Positions 17,523-25,744 of a stretch of DNA of 64,000 bases are shown piece by piece (position 1 is the first letter of the stretch; each line of letters starts with the position of its first letter). Location: the NCBI RefSeq assembly GCF_025947305.1, contig NZ_CP110009.1:3079501-3143500 (forward strand), in the 5' to 3' direction. This DNA comes from Flavobacterium sp. N3904 (GTDB lineage: Bacteria; Bacteroidota; Bacteroidia; Flavobacteriales; Flavobacteriaceae). The notes beneath the pieces were generated by a model. It saw only the letters and a list, made by a program, of their open reading frames with translations. It was not told the origin of the DNA and searched no databases. The translations under genes and the position numbers were made by a program.

Positions 17523-18356
17523 TTATTTTGTTTGTTTTTTCATTTCTTTTTCAACCATTTCATAAAATTGGTCAATTTTTGGTAACACAACAATACGAGT
17601 TCTTCTGTTTTTTGCTTTGTTTTCTGGAGAGTCATTTGGAACTAATGGTACATACGAACTTCTTCCTGCAGCAATAAGTTGGGATGGATTTACTCCTAAA
17701 TCACCAGATAAAACACGAATGATTGAAGTAGAACGTTTAACACTTAAATCCCAATTGTCAAGTAAATATTTATTTGGGATGTAAGGAACATCATCAGTAT
17801 TTCCTTCGACCATACATTCAAAATCTGGTTTATCCTTAACAACTTTTGCAACTTTAGCTAATACTGCTTTTGCTTGGTCTGTTACTTCATAGCTGCCGCT
17901 TTTGAACAACAATTTATCTGCAATTTGTATAAACACAACTCCTTTTTCAACATTAATTTCTATATCAGGGTCAGAAATACCTACAGCACCTTTCAAGCTT
18001 GTTACAACTGCAAGTGTTACACTGTCTTTTTTGGTTAATGCATCTTGCATTCTGCTGATTTTTAAATCTTTTTCTTTGATTGACTCTAATGCTTTTTCGA
18101 TATTTTCTGCTCCTTTAGTAGTAAGAACAGTCATATCTTTTGAAGTGTTTATTAGGTGCTGATTGGTTTCTTTTAAACCTGCAACAGTTGCAGTAAGACC
18201 TGCTTTTTCTTCTAAGCAAGAATTTAATTTTACCGTACAAGTATTTAATAAATCTTGAGTTTCTTTGTTTTTAGCTTCTAAAGCGGCGTACTCTTTTTTG
18301 GATACGCAGGATGTTAGCAAAGCTAAAGCCGATAGGGTAATCATTATTTTTTTCAT
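17523..18356 (-). CDS. OmpA family outer-membrane lipoprotein
   Basis: This is a cell-envelope anchor that binds peptidoglycan through its C-terminal domain. The start at 18356 gives MKKIMITLSALALLTSC, a lipoprotein signal with the lipid-bearing Cys17; a further ATG at 18365 would spoil it. Residues about 20-110 form a heptad-rich coiled coil (LEAKNKETQDLL, LKETNQHLINTSK). Residues about 145-265 are the OmpA/MotB domain (FKSGSYEVTDQAKAVL, GNTDDVPY, AAGRSSYVPLVPNDSPENKAKNRRT-type segments), ending in the NRRTRIV peptidoglycan-binding motif. A TAACTTTG -7 box lies about 35 bp upstream and a terminator directly downstream. Probably located in the outer membrane facing the periplasm. Confidence 0.93.
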   Translation of the reverse strand: MKKIMITLSALALLTSCVSKKEYAALEAKNKETQDLLNTCTVKLNSCLEEKAGLTATVAGLKETNQHLINTSKDMTVLTTKGAENIEKALESIKEKDLKISRMQDALTKKDSVTLAVVTSLKGAVGISDPDIEINVEKGVVFIQIADKLLFKSGSYEVTDQAKAVLAKVAKVVKDKPDFECMVEGNTDDVPYIPNKYLLDNWDLSVKRSTSIIRVLSGDLGVNPSQLIAAGRSSYVPLVPNDSPENKAKNRRTRIVVLPKIDQFYEMVEKEMKKQTK

Positions 18357-18388
18357 AGAATGCAAAATTTAATTAAACGAGTGAATTA

Positions 18389-18396
18389 CAAAGTTA
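18389..18396 (-). promoter_or_regulatory. Candidate -7 box for the OmpA-family gene
   Basis: The minus strand reads TAACTTTG, an exact TAnnTTTG match, 32 bp before the chosen ATG at 18356. Confidence 0.5.
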
Positions 18397-18430
18397 GTTT
18401 TTAAATGTTAATTTTAAATGTAAATTATTG

Positions 18431-19423
18431 TTAAATTAAGTTACCAAAAATTGTGCCATTTTTAACATAATATCCATAAACGATGCTTTTTGTTTTAAAG
18501 TATATTTCAACTTGTTTTTTTTCTCTTTTTTTATAATTTTTTAAAAATAGCCTGTAAAAAGAAAAATGTGCCCGTATAATAGCCCAACAATGAATAAATT
18601 GACCTTCTATTATGAATTTTATTCCCGCGATTCCATCCAGCAGCATTCGGATTATAAGCACTTGAAAAAGAGTGTCTTGTGGTAAATTTTTGGTTAACAT
18701 TAGCAATGAATTTCTAAAATTCAGATACGTTTTTTGAGGATTAGCTTGTTTCAAAGTGGCGCCTCCTACGTGATAAACTATTGATTCTGAGTTGTATTTT
18801 ATTTTGTATCCTTTATTGATTGCTCTCCAACATAGATCAATTTCTTCCTGATGTGCAAAAAAATTTTCATCAAAACCGTTGAGTTCTTTATATACAGTAC
18901 TTCTAATAAAAAAACAGGCTCCTGAAGCCCAAAATATTTCTGTTTTATCGTTATACTGACCGTTGTCTTTTTCTAAAGTGTCAAAAATGCGTCCGCGACA
19001 AAAAGGATATCCAAATTGATCTATGAATCCACCCGCTGCACCGGCGTATTCAAAATAGTCTTTTCGTTTAAAGTCTAATATCTTGGGTTGGATAATTGCC
19101 GTTTCGGGTTCAGATTCAAACGTTTCCAAAATGGGTTTCAGCCAATTCTCGGTAACTTCAATATCTGAATTTACCAATGCATAAATCTCGGCATCAATAT
19201 GTTGTAAGGCATCATTGTAGCCGCCTGCAAAACCTTGATTGGTTTTGTTTCGAACGATTTTGATTGTTGGATAATTGTTCTTTACAAATGCTATCGATTC
19301 ATCGGTTGATGCATTATCAGCAACATATATAGTTGCCTCGGGCGAATATTGAATTATGGAAGGCAAAAACTGTTCTAAAAGTTTTACTCCATTCCAATTC
19401 AGTATGACTACAGCTATTTTCAT
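18431..19423 (-). CDS. Family 2 glycosyltransferase (rhamnosyltransferase-like)
   Basis: The 330-residue protein has a GT-A fold: IAVVILNWNGVKLLEQFLPS at the N-terminus, nucleotide-sugar contacts YVADNASTDESIAFV, NQGFAGGYNDAL, and the metal-binding ALVNSDIEVTENW (DxD-like, S-D-I-E) near residue 88. Later FGFDENFFAHQEEIDLCWR-type residues (ED/ExDLCWR) give the acceptor-side signature. The C-terminal region (about 245-300) contains one or two amphipathic or membrane-associated helices. Such enzymes build polysaccharide or glycoprotein glycans on the cytoplasmic membrane. The ATG directly abuts the stop codon of the upstream HsdR-N-like gene, which suggests translational coupling. Confidence 0.9.
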   Translation of the reverse strand: MKIAVVILNWNGVKLLEQFLPSIIQYSPEATIYVADNASTDESIAFVKNNYPTIKIVRNKTNQGFAGGYNDALQHIDAEIYALVNSDIEVTENWLKPILETFESEPETAIIQPKILDFKRKDYFEYAGAAGGFIDQFGYPFCRGRIFDTLEKDNGQYNDKTEIFWASGACFFIRSTVYKELNGFDENFFAHQEEIDLCWRAINKGYKIKYNSESIVYHVGGATLKQANPQKTYLNFRNSLLMLTKNLPQDTLFQVLIIRMLLDGIAGIKFIIEGQFIHCWAIIRAHFSFYRLFLKNYKKREKKQVEIYFKTKSIVYGYYVKNGTIFGNLI

Positions 19424-19903
19424 TTAGATTTTTAGATTGTTGGATTGTTGGATTGTTGGATTATTGTAATCGGGTAGTTCTTTCAAAAATTCATATTTTT
19501 CATTTTCGAAATCCATTAGGCAGAAATAATGATTTAGTCCATTGGTTACCATCAAAAATTCGGCTTCGAGAGTCATATTATATCTCGCAATTTGATCAAA
19601 TGTGGCTTGAGCAATTTTTACTTCAGGCGCTTTGCATTCAATTAATATAAAAATTGTTCCATTTGGATTAAAAACCACAACGTCATAGCGTTTTCGCAAA
19701 CCGTTGACCATTAAAACTTTTTCGACATTAATCAGGGACTTTGGGTATTTTTTTTCTTCCAATAAAAACTGAACAACATGTTGGCGAACCCATTCTTCTG
19801 GTGTGAGAATGATGAATTTTTTCCTGATTGCATCAAAAATAGATACTTTATTTTCGCTATTTTTGAAACGAAAAGGATAAGAAGGAAAATTGAGTTTTTG
19901 CAT
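19424..19903 (-). CDS. HsdR N-terminal domain-like protein (PD-(D/E)XK fold)
   Basis: The 159 residues resemble the N-terminal nuclease domain of type I restriction HsdR (HsdR_N): LTPEEWVRQHVVQFLLEEKKYPKSLI cut by turns, then RYDVVVFNPNGTIFILIECKAPEVKIAQATFDQIARYN. The catalytic pattern D...ExK is visible (Asp in RYDVVVF, Glu and Lys in LIECKAP). There is no helicase part and no HsdM or HsdS nearby, so this is a free-standing domain rather than a restriction system. The last residues (NPTIQQSNNLKI) are encoded by a TTGGATTG tandem tract. The gene is divergent from holA and abuts the glycosyltransferase gene. Role unknown. Confidence 0.85.
   Translation of the reverse strand: MQKLNFPSYPFRFKNSENKVSIFDAIRKKFIILTPEEWVRQHVVQFLLEEKKYPKSLINVEKVLMVNGLRKRYDVVVFNPNGTIFILIECKAPEVKIAQATFDQIARYNMTLEAEFLMVTNGLNHYFCLMDFENEKYEFLKELPDYNNPTIQQSNNLKI
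19434..19466. repeat. 8-bp tandem repeat (TTGGATTG) inside the 3' end of a gene
   Basis: About three to four TTGGATTG units encode the final residues of the HsdR-N-like protein and end right before its stop codon. Gain or loss of one 8-bp unit would change the reading frame and the coupling to the next gene. Confidence 0.7.
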
Positions 19904-19925
19904 GTGGCAAAATTAGTTAATTTAG

Positions 19926-19980
19926 TTTAAAGTTTAAAGTTTCAGGTTTTCCTTAGAACTTTAAACTTTAAACCTGAAAC
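19926..19980. repeat. Palindromic AAACTTTAAAC-type repeat in a divergent promoter region
   Basis: GTTTCAGGTTT (19939-19949) is the perfect inverse of AAACCTGAAAC (19970-19980), and the inner parts contain AAAGTTTAAAGT and CTTTAAACTTTAAA. The element fills the 84-bp gap between the HsdR-N-like gene and holA. It belongs with the 16.6 and 33.3 kb copies. Confidence 0.65.
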
Positions 19981-19987
19981 ATAAAAT

Positions 19988-20992
19988 ATGGACGAAGTTG
20001 TAAAAATTGTTAATGATATAAAAGCCGGAAACATTAAACCCATTTATTTTTTGATGGGAGAAGAGCCTTATTACATTGATAAATTATCAGAATATATAGA
20101 AAAAAATATCTTGTCAGAAGAAGAGAAAGGTTTCAATCAAACCGTTCTCTACGGTAGAGATGTGAGCATAGAAGATATTGTGTCTACAGCCAAACGGTAT
20201 CCTATGATGGCTGATCGCCAAGTAGTTATTGTAAAAGAGGCCCAAGATTTGTCCCGTACGATTGACAAAATAGAAAGCTACGTAGAGAACCCAATGCCTT
20301 CAACGGTTTTGGTATTTTGCTACAAATATAAAACGTTGGACAAAAGAAAAAAAGTAACTAAGCTTTTGGCTAAAAACGGAATTGTTTACGAAAGTAAAAA
20401 ACTGTATGAAAATCAAGTAGGTGATTGGATTAAACGCGTATTGGCAGGAAAAAAGTATACTATTGAACCCAAAGCATCTGCTATGCTGGTTGAATTTCTT
20501 GGAACCGATTTGAGTAAAATAAACAATGAACTCGAAAAATTACAAATTATATTGCCTGTCGGAAGTGTGATTTCGGCCAAAGACATCGAAGAGAATATAG
20601 GTTTCAGTAAAGATTACAATGTATTTGAATTGCGGAAAGCAATTGGGGAACGCAACCAACTCAAAGCCTATAAAATAGCAGAGAATTTTGCTCAAAATCC
20701 AAAAGACAATCCATTGGTAATGACAACGGGTTTGATTTTTGGATTTTTCATTCAATTATTGAAATACCACGGATTGAAGGATAAAAATCCAAAAAATGTG
20801 GCTTCAGTTCTGGGTGTAAATCCTTTTTTTCTAAAAGATTATGATGTTGCTGTAAAAAATTACCCGATGCGAAAAGTGAGTCAAATTGTTGCTTCCTTGC
20901 GAGAAACTGATGTAAAAAGTAAAGGAGTTGGCGCCAATAGTTTATCTCAAGCCGATTTACTCCGAGAGATGCTTTATAAAATATTCAACTAA
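19988..20992 (+). CDS. holA: DNA polymerase III delta subunit
   Basis: HolA is the clamp-loader subunit that opens the beta sliding clamp. The 334 residues match the family: an N-terminal Rossmann-like domain (IKPIYFLMGEEPYYIDKLSEYI, then TAKRYPMMADRQVVIVKEAQ), a central lid (LVEFLGTDLSKINNELEKL) and a C-terminal collar domain. A bacterial delta lacks Walker motifs, as here. The start ATG lies 8 bp after a palindromic repeat. The next gene, a pullulanase, begins 12 bp after the stop, so the two are probably cotranscribed though unrelated. The other clamp-loader gene in the window is dnaX at 55-56 kb. Confidence 0.95.
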   Translation: MDEVVKIVNDIKAGNIKPIYFLMGEEPYYIDKLSEYIEKNILSEEEKGFNQTVLYGRDVSIEDIVSTAKRYPMMADRQVVIVKEAQDLSRTIDKIESYVENPMPSTVLVFCYKYKTLDKRKKVTKLLAKNGIVYESKKLYENQVGDWIKRVLAGKKYTIEPKASAMLVEFLGTDLSKINNELEKLQIILPVGSVISAKDIEENIGFSKDYNVFELRKAIGERNQLKAYKIAENFAQNPKDNPLVMTTGLIFGFFIQLLKYHGLKDKNPKNVASVLGVNPFFLKDYDVAVKNYPMRKVSQIVASLRETDVKSKGVGANSLSQADLLREMLYKIFN

Positions 20993-21004
20993 AAGAATAG
21001 AATT

Positions 21005-23023
21005 ATGTTTAATAAATGTGTAAGAATCAGTAGTGTCCTTTGTTTATTTTTTATTTCAACCCTTTGTATGGCGCAACTTTCAAAAACAAATTCCATTAAG
21101 TATCAATCTTTTGATGAATATCCAGTTTATCTAAAAGATGATTTGGGAGTTTTATATACATTAAATCAAACAACAGTAAAGCTTTGGAGCCCGAATGTTG
21201 AAGAAGCAAAAATAAATCTGTACAAGCAAGGTAGTGGTGGAGAAGCGTTTGATGTTCAAAATTTATTGTATGATAAAAAAACAGGAGTTTTGGAAATTAT
21301 ATTAAAAGGGAATTATCACAATACCTATTATACTTTACAAGTAAAAAATAATGGAATTTGGTCCAAAGAAATGCCAGATCCCTATGCAAAAGGAGTTGGC
21401 GTTAATGGTAATCGGGGTTTGATATTTGATTCGAAATTAACCAATCCATCCAACTGGAACACCGATAAACAACCTGTTTTGAAATCTATTTCGGATATCA
21501 TTATTTATGAAGCGCATGTTCGTGATTTCTCAATAGACCCATCTTCGGGTATAAAAAATAAAGGAAAATTTCTCGGTCTAACAGAAAAAAACACCAAAAA
21601 CACTTTTGGAGAAGCAACAGGATTGGATCATTTGAAGGAAATTGGAATTACCCATTTGCATTTGCTTCCGGTTTTTGATTATAAATCTGTTGATGAATCT
21701 ACATTAGATAAAAATAATTACAATTGGGGATATGACCCTCAGAATTACAATTCTTTAGAAGGATCATATTCAACAAACCCTTTTGATGGATTAGTACGAA
21801 TGAATGAGTACAAACAAATGGTTTTGGCTTTGCACGAAGCAAAAATTCGTTTGGTAATGGATGTCGTATATAGTCACACGAGTTCTACCGATATTTTTGA
21901 TCAATTGGTTCCGGGTTATTATTATAGAAGTTGGCCTGACGGAAAACGTTCAGATGCAACAGCCTGCGGAAATGAATTTGCTTCAGACCGAATCATGGCC
22001 CGTCAATTTATGATAGAGTCCCTTAAATATTGGGTAAAACAATATCATATTGATGGATTTCGATTTGACTTAATGGCTGTTCATGATATAGAAACAATGA
22101 ATATAATTTCGAAAGAATTAAGAAAATTAGATCCTACCATTTTTCTATATGGGGAAGGATGGACCGCTGGAGATTCTCCATTAATTATTGAAAAAAGAGC
22201 GTTGAAGAACAATGTAAAAAAATTGGATCAAATTGCTGTTTTTTCAGATGATATTCGAGACGGTGTAAAAGGACATTGGTCGAACGTAGAGGAAAAAGGA
22301 TTCGTAAGCGGAAATCCGAATTATAAAGAAGTAATTCAATTTGGTATTGTAGCTTCTACTAATCATCCGCAAATAGAATATGACTTAAAAAGAAGTTATG
22401 CTCAATTCCCGTATGCTGACAGTCCGACAAAAGTGATTGGATATGTTTCCTGTCATGATAACAACACTTTGTACGACAAACTAAAAATTGCAAATCCAAC
22501 AACTACAGAAGAAGAGTTGGTAAAAATGGATCGATTGGCGAATACTATCGTTTTGACATCACAAAGCATTCCTTTTTTGCAAATGGGAGTAGAGATGAAA
22601 CGAACCAAATTGGGAGTAGAGAACTCTTATAAATCTCCAGACAGTATCAATAAAATTGATTGGAATTGGAAACACGAGAATAAGGAATTGGTGCAATATT
22701 ATAAAAACCTGATTGCACTTAGGAATCATCATCCCGCTTTTAAAATGACATCTGAAAAGATGATTCAAGAGCATTTGGAGTTTTTGACATTAGATTCACC
22801 TTTATTGATTGGCTATACTTTGAAAAACAACGCAAACGGTGACAAATGGAGGAACATTAGAGTTTATTTTAATGGAGATGACAAAGCGATAACACAACCC
22901 ATTGAGGGTTCTTGGAAATTAGTTTGTAATGGAGAAAGTATTGATGAAAAAGGAATAGACTCAATTCAGAATAAAACAATAGTAATACCGAGCAGAAGTG
23001 CCCTAATTTTGTATCAAGAATAA
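21005..23023 (+). CDS. pulA: Secreted type I pullulanase (GH13)
   Basis: This enzyme cleaves alpha-1,6 branches in pullulan and glycogen-type glucans. The 672 residues begin with a signal peptide (about 1-23, ending TLCMAQ). An N-terminal CBM48-like domain (about 45-150) is followed by the GH13 barrel. The pullulanase motif YNWGYDPQNYN lies near 237-247, conserved region I is DVVYSH, region II DGFRFDLMAVHD with the catalytic Asp, region III YGEGWTAG with the acid Glu, and region IV SCHDNNTLYDK with the transition-state Asp. The C-terminal domain is beta-rich. It has a signal peptide but no T9SS tail, so the protein is probably periplasmic. It complements the extracellular amylase at 50.7 kb. 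It follows holA by 12 bp. Confidence 0.94.
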   Translation: MFNKCVRISSVLCLFFISTLCMAQLSKTNSIKYQSFDEYPVYLKDDLGVLYTLNQTTVKLWSPNVEEAKINLYKQGSGGEAFDVQNLLYDKKTGVLEIILKGNYHNTYYTLQVKNNGIWSKEMPDPYAKGVGVNGNRGLIFDSKLTNPSNWNTDKQPVLKSISDIIIYEAHVRDFSIDPSSGIKNKGKFLGLTEKNTKNTFGEATGLDHLKEIGITHLHLLPVFDYKSVDESTLDKNNYNWGYDPQNYNSLEGSYSTNPFDGLVRMNEYKQMVLALHEAKIRLVMDVVYSHTSSTDIFDQLVPGYYYRSWPDGKRSDATACGNEFASDRIMARQFMIESLKYWVKQYHIDGFRFDLMAVHDIETMNIISKELRKLDPTIFLYGEGWTAGDSPLIIEKRALKNNVKKLDQIAVFSDDIRDGVKGHWSNVEEKGFVSGNPNYKEVIQFGIVASTNHPQIEYDLKRSYAQFPYADSPTKVIGYVSCHDNNTLYDKLKIANPTTTEEELVKMDRLANTIVLTSQSIPFLQMGVEMKRTKLGVENSYKSPDSINKIDWNWKHENKELVQYYKNLIALRNHHPAFKMTSEKMIQEHLEFLTLDSPLLIGYTLKNNANGDKWRNIRVYFNGDDKAITQPIEGSWKLVCNGESIDEKGIDSIQNKTIVIPSRSALILYQE

Positions 23024-23095
23024 CAAGGTTTTTATTCAAAATTATTCTAAAAAATCACGATATTTGCACTTCTTAAAAATTAAAATACCACAATT

Positions 23096-23278
23096 ATGGG
23101 AATGAATAAAAATACTATTTTAGGATGGGCTACCTTTATAATGATACTCATGGGATTATTATTGATAGGATTAGGAGTTTTTAAATACAGAGACGTTTCA
23201 GGCTGGGGATTCGCAGCTGTTGGAATTGGTTTTTTTGCCAATGCGTGGGTATTTAGTTCTCTTAAGGGTAGGTTATAA
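23096..23278 (+). CDS. Small CAL67264-type membrane protein
   Basis: The 60-residue product has two hydrophobic helices (about 9-28 and 36-53) joined by a short KYRDVSGWG loop, with the characteristic GWGFAAVGIGFFANAWVF stretch. It matches a Flavobacteriaceae family that I recall as CAL67264, often found just before ettA as here (50 bp). The start is ATG; a second ATG two codons on is equally possible. Role unknown. A GATATTTG sequence about 40 bp upstream nearly fits the -7 consensus. Confidence 0.87.
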   Translation: MGMNKNTILGWATFIMILMGLLLIGLGVFKYRDVSGWGFAAVGIGFFANAWVFSSLKGRL

Positions 23279-23328
23279 TATACATTTCAAACCAATAATT
23301 AATCACATATAAATTAAAACATTTAAAC

Positions 23329-25020
23329 ATGTCAGACGATAAGAAAGTAATTTTCTCAATGCAAAAATTGAGCAAAACCTATCAGGGAGCCGATAAACCT
23401 GTGCTTAAAAACATCTATTTGAGTTTCTTTTACGGAGCTAAAATTGGTATTCTGGGTCTAAATGGCTCTGGAAAATCTTCACTTTTGAAGATTATTGCAG
23501 GTGTCGATAAAAATTACCAGGGAGATGTTGTTTTTCAACCGGGTTATACCGTTGGGTATTTAGAACAAGAACCAATTCTTGATGATTCTAAAACCGTTAT
23601 TGAAATCGTTCGTGAAGGGGTTGCAGAAACGATGGCCGTTTTGGAAGAATACAATAAAATCAACGATTTATTTGGCCTTCCAGAAAACTATGAAGATGCA
23701 GATAAAATGGATAAGCTAATGGACCGTCAAGCTGCTTTGCAGGACAAAATTGATGCTCTTGGCGCTTGGGAAATCGATACCAAACTGGAAATCGCCATGG
23801 ATGCTTTGCGCACACCAGAAGGAGATACGCCTATTAAAAATCTTTCAGGAGGAGAGCGTCGTCGTGTAGCATTGTGTCGATTGTTATTACAACAACCCGA
23901 TGTTTTACTTTTGGATGAGCCTACGAATCACTTAGATGCCGAAAGTGTACTTTGGTTAGAACAACATTTGGCTCAATATGCCGGAACTGTTATTGCGGTA
24001 ACTCACGATAGATACTTTTTGGATAATGTTGCAGGTTGGATTTTGGAATTGGATAGAGGAGAAGGTATTCCGTGGAAAGGAAATTATTCTTCTTGGTTGG
24101 ATCAAAAATCAAGCCGTATGGCATTGGAAGAAAAAGTAGCTTCAAAACGTAGAAAAACTTTAGAGCGTGAGTTAGACTGGGTTCGTCAAGGAGCCAAAGG
24201 TCGTCAAACCAAACAAAAAGCACGTTTGCAGAACTACGATAAACTTTTGAATGAAGACCAAAAACAATTGGATGAAAACTTGGAAATCTACATTCCAAAT
24301 GGTCCACGTTTAGGAACCAATGTTATTGAAGCCAAGAATGTAGCGAAAGCTTTTGGGGATAAATTATTGTATGATAATTTGAATTTTACTTTACCACAAG
24401 CGGGAATTGTTGGAATTATCGGACCAAATGGTGCTGGTAAATCAACCATTTTCAAAATGATTATGGGAGAGCAAAAAACAGATAGTGGTGAATTCTTGGT
24501 TGGAGAAACCGTGAAAATTGCTTATGTAGATCAAGCACATTCGAATATTAACCCTGATAAATCCATTTGGGAAAATTTTGCCGATGGTCAGGAACTCATC
24601 ATGATGGGCGGAAAACAAGTAAATTCAAGAGCTTATCTGTCAAGATTTAATTTTGGAGGAGGCGAGCAAAACAAGAAAGTATCCATGCTTTCGGGTGGAG
24701 AAAGAAACCGTTTGCACCTTGCGATGACATTGAAAGAAGAAGGAAACGTATTGTTGTTGGATGAGCCTACGAATGATTTGGATGTAAACACGCTTCGAGC
24801 ACTTGAGGAAGGTCTAGAGAATTTTGCAGGATGCGCCGTAGTGATTTCACACGACAGATGGTTCTTGGACAGAATTTGTACACACATTCTGGCGTTTGAA
24901 GGAGATTCTGAAGTGTATTATTTTGAGGGTGGATTCTCTGATTATGAGGAAAACAAGAAAAAACGTTTGGGTGGTGATTTGACTCCAAAACGATTGAAAT
25001 ACAGAAAGTTAATTAGATAA
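23329..25020 (+). CDS. ettA: Energy-dependent translational throttle protein EttA (ABC-F)
   Basis: EttA is a soluble ABC-F ATPase that binds the ribosomal E site and gates entry into elongation according to ATP level. The 563 residues hold two nucleotide-binding domains. NBD1 has Walker A GLNGSGKSS (near 44-52), signature LSGGERRRV and Walker B LLLDEPTNHLDAES. NBD2 has Walker A GPNGAGKST, signature LSGGERNRL and DEPTNDLDVNT. Between the two sits the linker (about 250-320), rich in basic residues, and NBD1 has the inserted arm (about 95-145) typical of EttA. The length and order match E. coli EttA (555 aa). A strong terminator follows 22 bp after the stop. Confidence 0.95.
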   Translation: MSDDKKVIFSMQKLSKTYQGADKPVLKNIYLSFFYGAKIGILGLNGSGKSSLLKIIAGVDKNYQGDVVFQPGYTVGYLEQEPILDDSKTVIEIVREGVAETMAVLEEYNKINDLFGLPENYEDADKMDKLMDRQAALQDKIDALGAWEIDTKLEIAMDALRTPEGDTPIKNLSGGERRRVALCRLLLQQPDVLLLDEPTNHLDAESVLWLEQHLAQYAGTVIAVTHDRYFLDNVAGWILELDRGEGIPWKGNYSSWLDQKSSRMALEEKVASKRRKTLERELDWVRQGAKGRQTKQKARLQNYDKLLNEDQKQLDENLEIYIPNGPRLGTNVIEAKNVAKAFGDKLLYDNLNFTLPQAGIVGIIGPNGAGKSTIFKMIMGEQKTDSGEFLVGETVKIAYVDQAHSNINPDKSIWENFADGQELIMMGGKQVNSRAYLSRFNFGGGEQNKKVSMLSGGERNRLHLAMTLKEEGNVLLLDEPTNDLDVNTLRALEEGLENFAGCAVVISHDRWFLDRICTHILAFEGDSEVYYFEGGFSDYEENKKKRLGGDLTPKRLKYRKLIR

Positions 25021-25042
25021 TAATTCAATTTTTATAAAAAGT

Positions 25043-25079
25043 AAAAGAGGATGTCCACAGAAAGGCATCCTCTTTTTTT
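25043..25079 (+). terminator. Terminator of ettA
   Basis: AAAAGAGGATG pairs with CATCCTCTTTT (11 bp, 12-nt loop), followed by T-rich sequence, 22 bp after the ettA stop. Confidence 0.85.
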
Positions 25080-25094
25080 AGACAAAAAAACTAA

Positions 25095-25212
25095 TCATCT
25101 CTTTTTATTTGAATTTACAATCAATCTCACAGTTCCAATTAAACCAATAATTACCAATCCGAAAACAACTACCATTATAAACGCACCGTTTTCCTATGAG
25201 AAAGATAGACAT
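25095..25212 (-). pseudogene. Frameshifted small membrane protein gene (about 38 aa)
   Basis: A minus-strand ATG at 25210-25212 opens MSIFLI and then runs into the wrong frame at a GG in ATAGGAAAA. Removing one G joins it to ENGAFIMVVVFGLVIIG and continues LIGTVRLIVNSNKKR to a stop at 25095. The joined product is a plausible 38-residue single-pass protein with a basic C-terminus. A TAAATTTG -7 box lies 29 bp upstream, in the right place. As read, only the internal ATG at 25175 gives a 26-residue peptide. It may be a decayed gene, a one-base sequence error or an expressed short form. Confidence 0.42.
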
Positions 25213-25240
25213 CTAATAAAAATTAACTTTTTAGATGAGT

Positions 25241-25248
25241 CAAATTTA
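25241..25248 (-). promoter_or_regulatory. Candidate -7 box for the frameshifted small gene
   Basis: The minus strand reads TAAATTTG, an exact TAnnTTTG match, 29 bp before the ATG at 25212. Confidence 0.4.
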
Positions 25249-25293
25249 TAACAACAATTTAGTTAAAGAAATGACATTTATCATGAAATCAAA

Positions 25294-25695
25294 TTATTCT
25301 AAAAATTTTATTTTTAATTCGGGAGTTGGTATCATACAGCTTTCTTTTTTGCCATACCAATTGTATCGATTTTTGGCTATGTAATCGTAAATCCAGTTTC
25401 TTATTCCTGTTGGGATGATTTTAAAAATAATTCCCATTGGCAATAATCCGTCCAAATTTTTTGCAATTTGTATTGCTGCATCCGATTTGTAATAATAGGC
25501 TATTCCAGGTTCGTATAAAACAATACTGTCTATCTTGGCGAAATCAATTCCGATGTATTTTAAAATATCTAAACCCAAATCTGATTGCAATGGCACAAAT
25601 CTAAAAACATCTTTTGTATCATGTTTGATGATAAACTGCACTGCCGAATTACATAGATTGCAAACGCCATCAAAGAGAATTATTTTTTTGTGCAT
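25294..25695 (-). CDS. DCC family thiol-disulfide oxidoreductase-like protein
   Basis: The start at 25693-25695 gives MHKKIILFDGVCNLCNSAVQFIIKHD with the diagnostic DGVCNLC motif (CxxC, Cys near 12 and 15) of the DCC/YuxK family, a thioredoxin-fold group. An upstream in-frame ATG at 25740 would add 15 residues encoded by a dispersed repeat, so it is unlikely to be the true start. The 133 residues also contain RFVPLQSD and a conserved C-terminal WIYDYIAKNRYNWYGKK pattern with aromatic residues. These proteins are cytoplasmic or membrane-associated and may catalyse thiol-disulfide exchange; substrates are unknown. The gene lies 50 bp downstream of the GIY-YIG gene on the same strand. Confidence 0.9.
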   Translation of the reverse strand: MHKKIILFDGVCNLCNSAVQFIIKHDTKDVFRFVPLQSDLGLDILKYIGIDFAKIDSIVLYEPGIAYYYKSDAAIQIAKNLDGLLPMGIIFKIIPTGIRNWIYDYIAKNRYNWYGKKESCMIPTPELKIKFLE

Positions 25696-25703
25696 TGCAG
25701 TCT

Positions 25704-25723
25704 TTGCGAGGTACGAAGCAATC
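25704..25723 (+). repeat. Dispersed repeat TTGCGAGG-ACGAAGCAATC, copy 1
   Basis: TTGCGAGGTACGAAGCAATC is a version of the widespread bacterial repeat whose translation gives SLRGTKQS-like peptides. It sits 8 bp before the DCC gene start and 22 bp after the GIY-YIG gene stop. Related copies lie at 26081-26167. Confidence 0.75.
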
Positions 25724-25744
25724 TCACTATGTGTTTCCATTTTA

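Noticed and set aside
19424..19903. Part of a type I restriction-modification system
   Set aside because: Only an HsdR-N-like domain is present; no helicase part and no HsdM or HsdS gene in the neighbourhood.
24633..24887. Antisense genes within ettA, recG, his and other large genes
   Set aside because: These frames lie fully opposite well-conserved genes and have no family resemblance or start signals.
25051..25251. A 66-residue rightward gene after ettA
   Set aside because: It starts inside the ettA terminator and reads through the opposite strand of a better small-gene candidate; composition is not protein-like.
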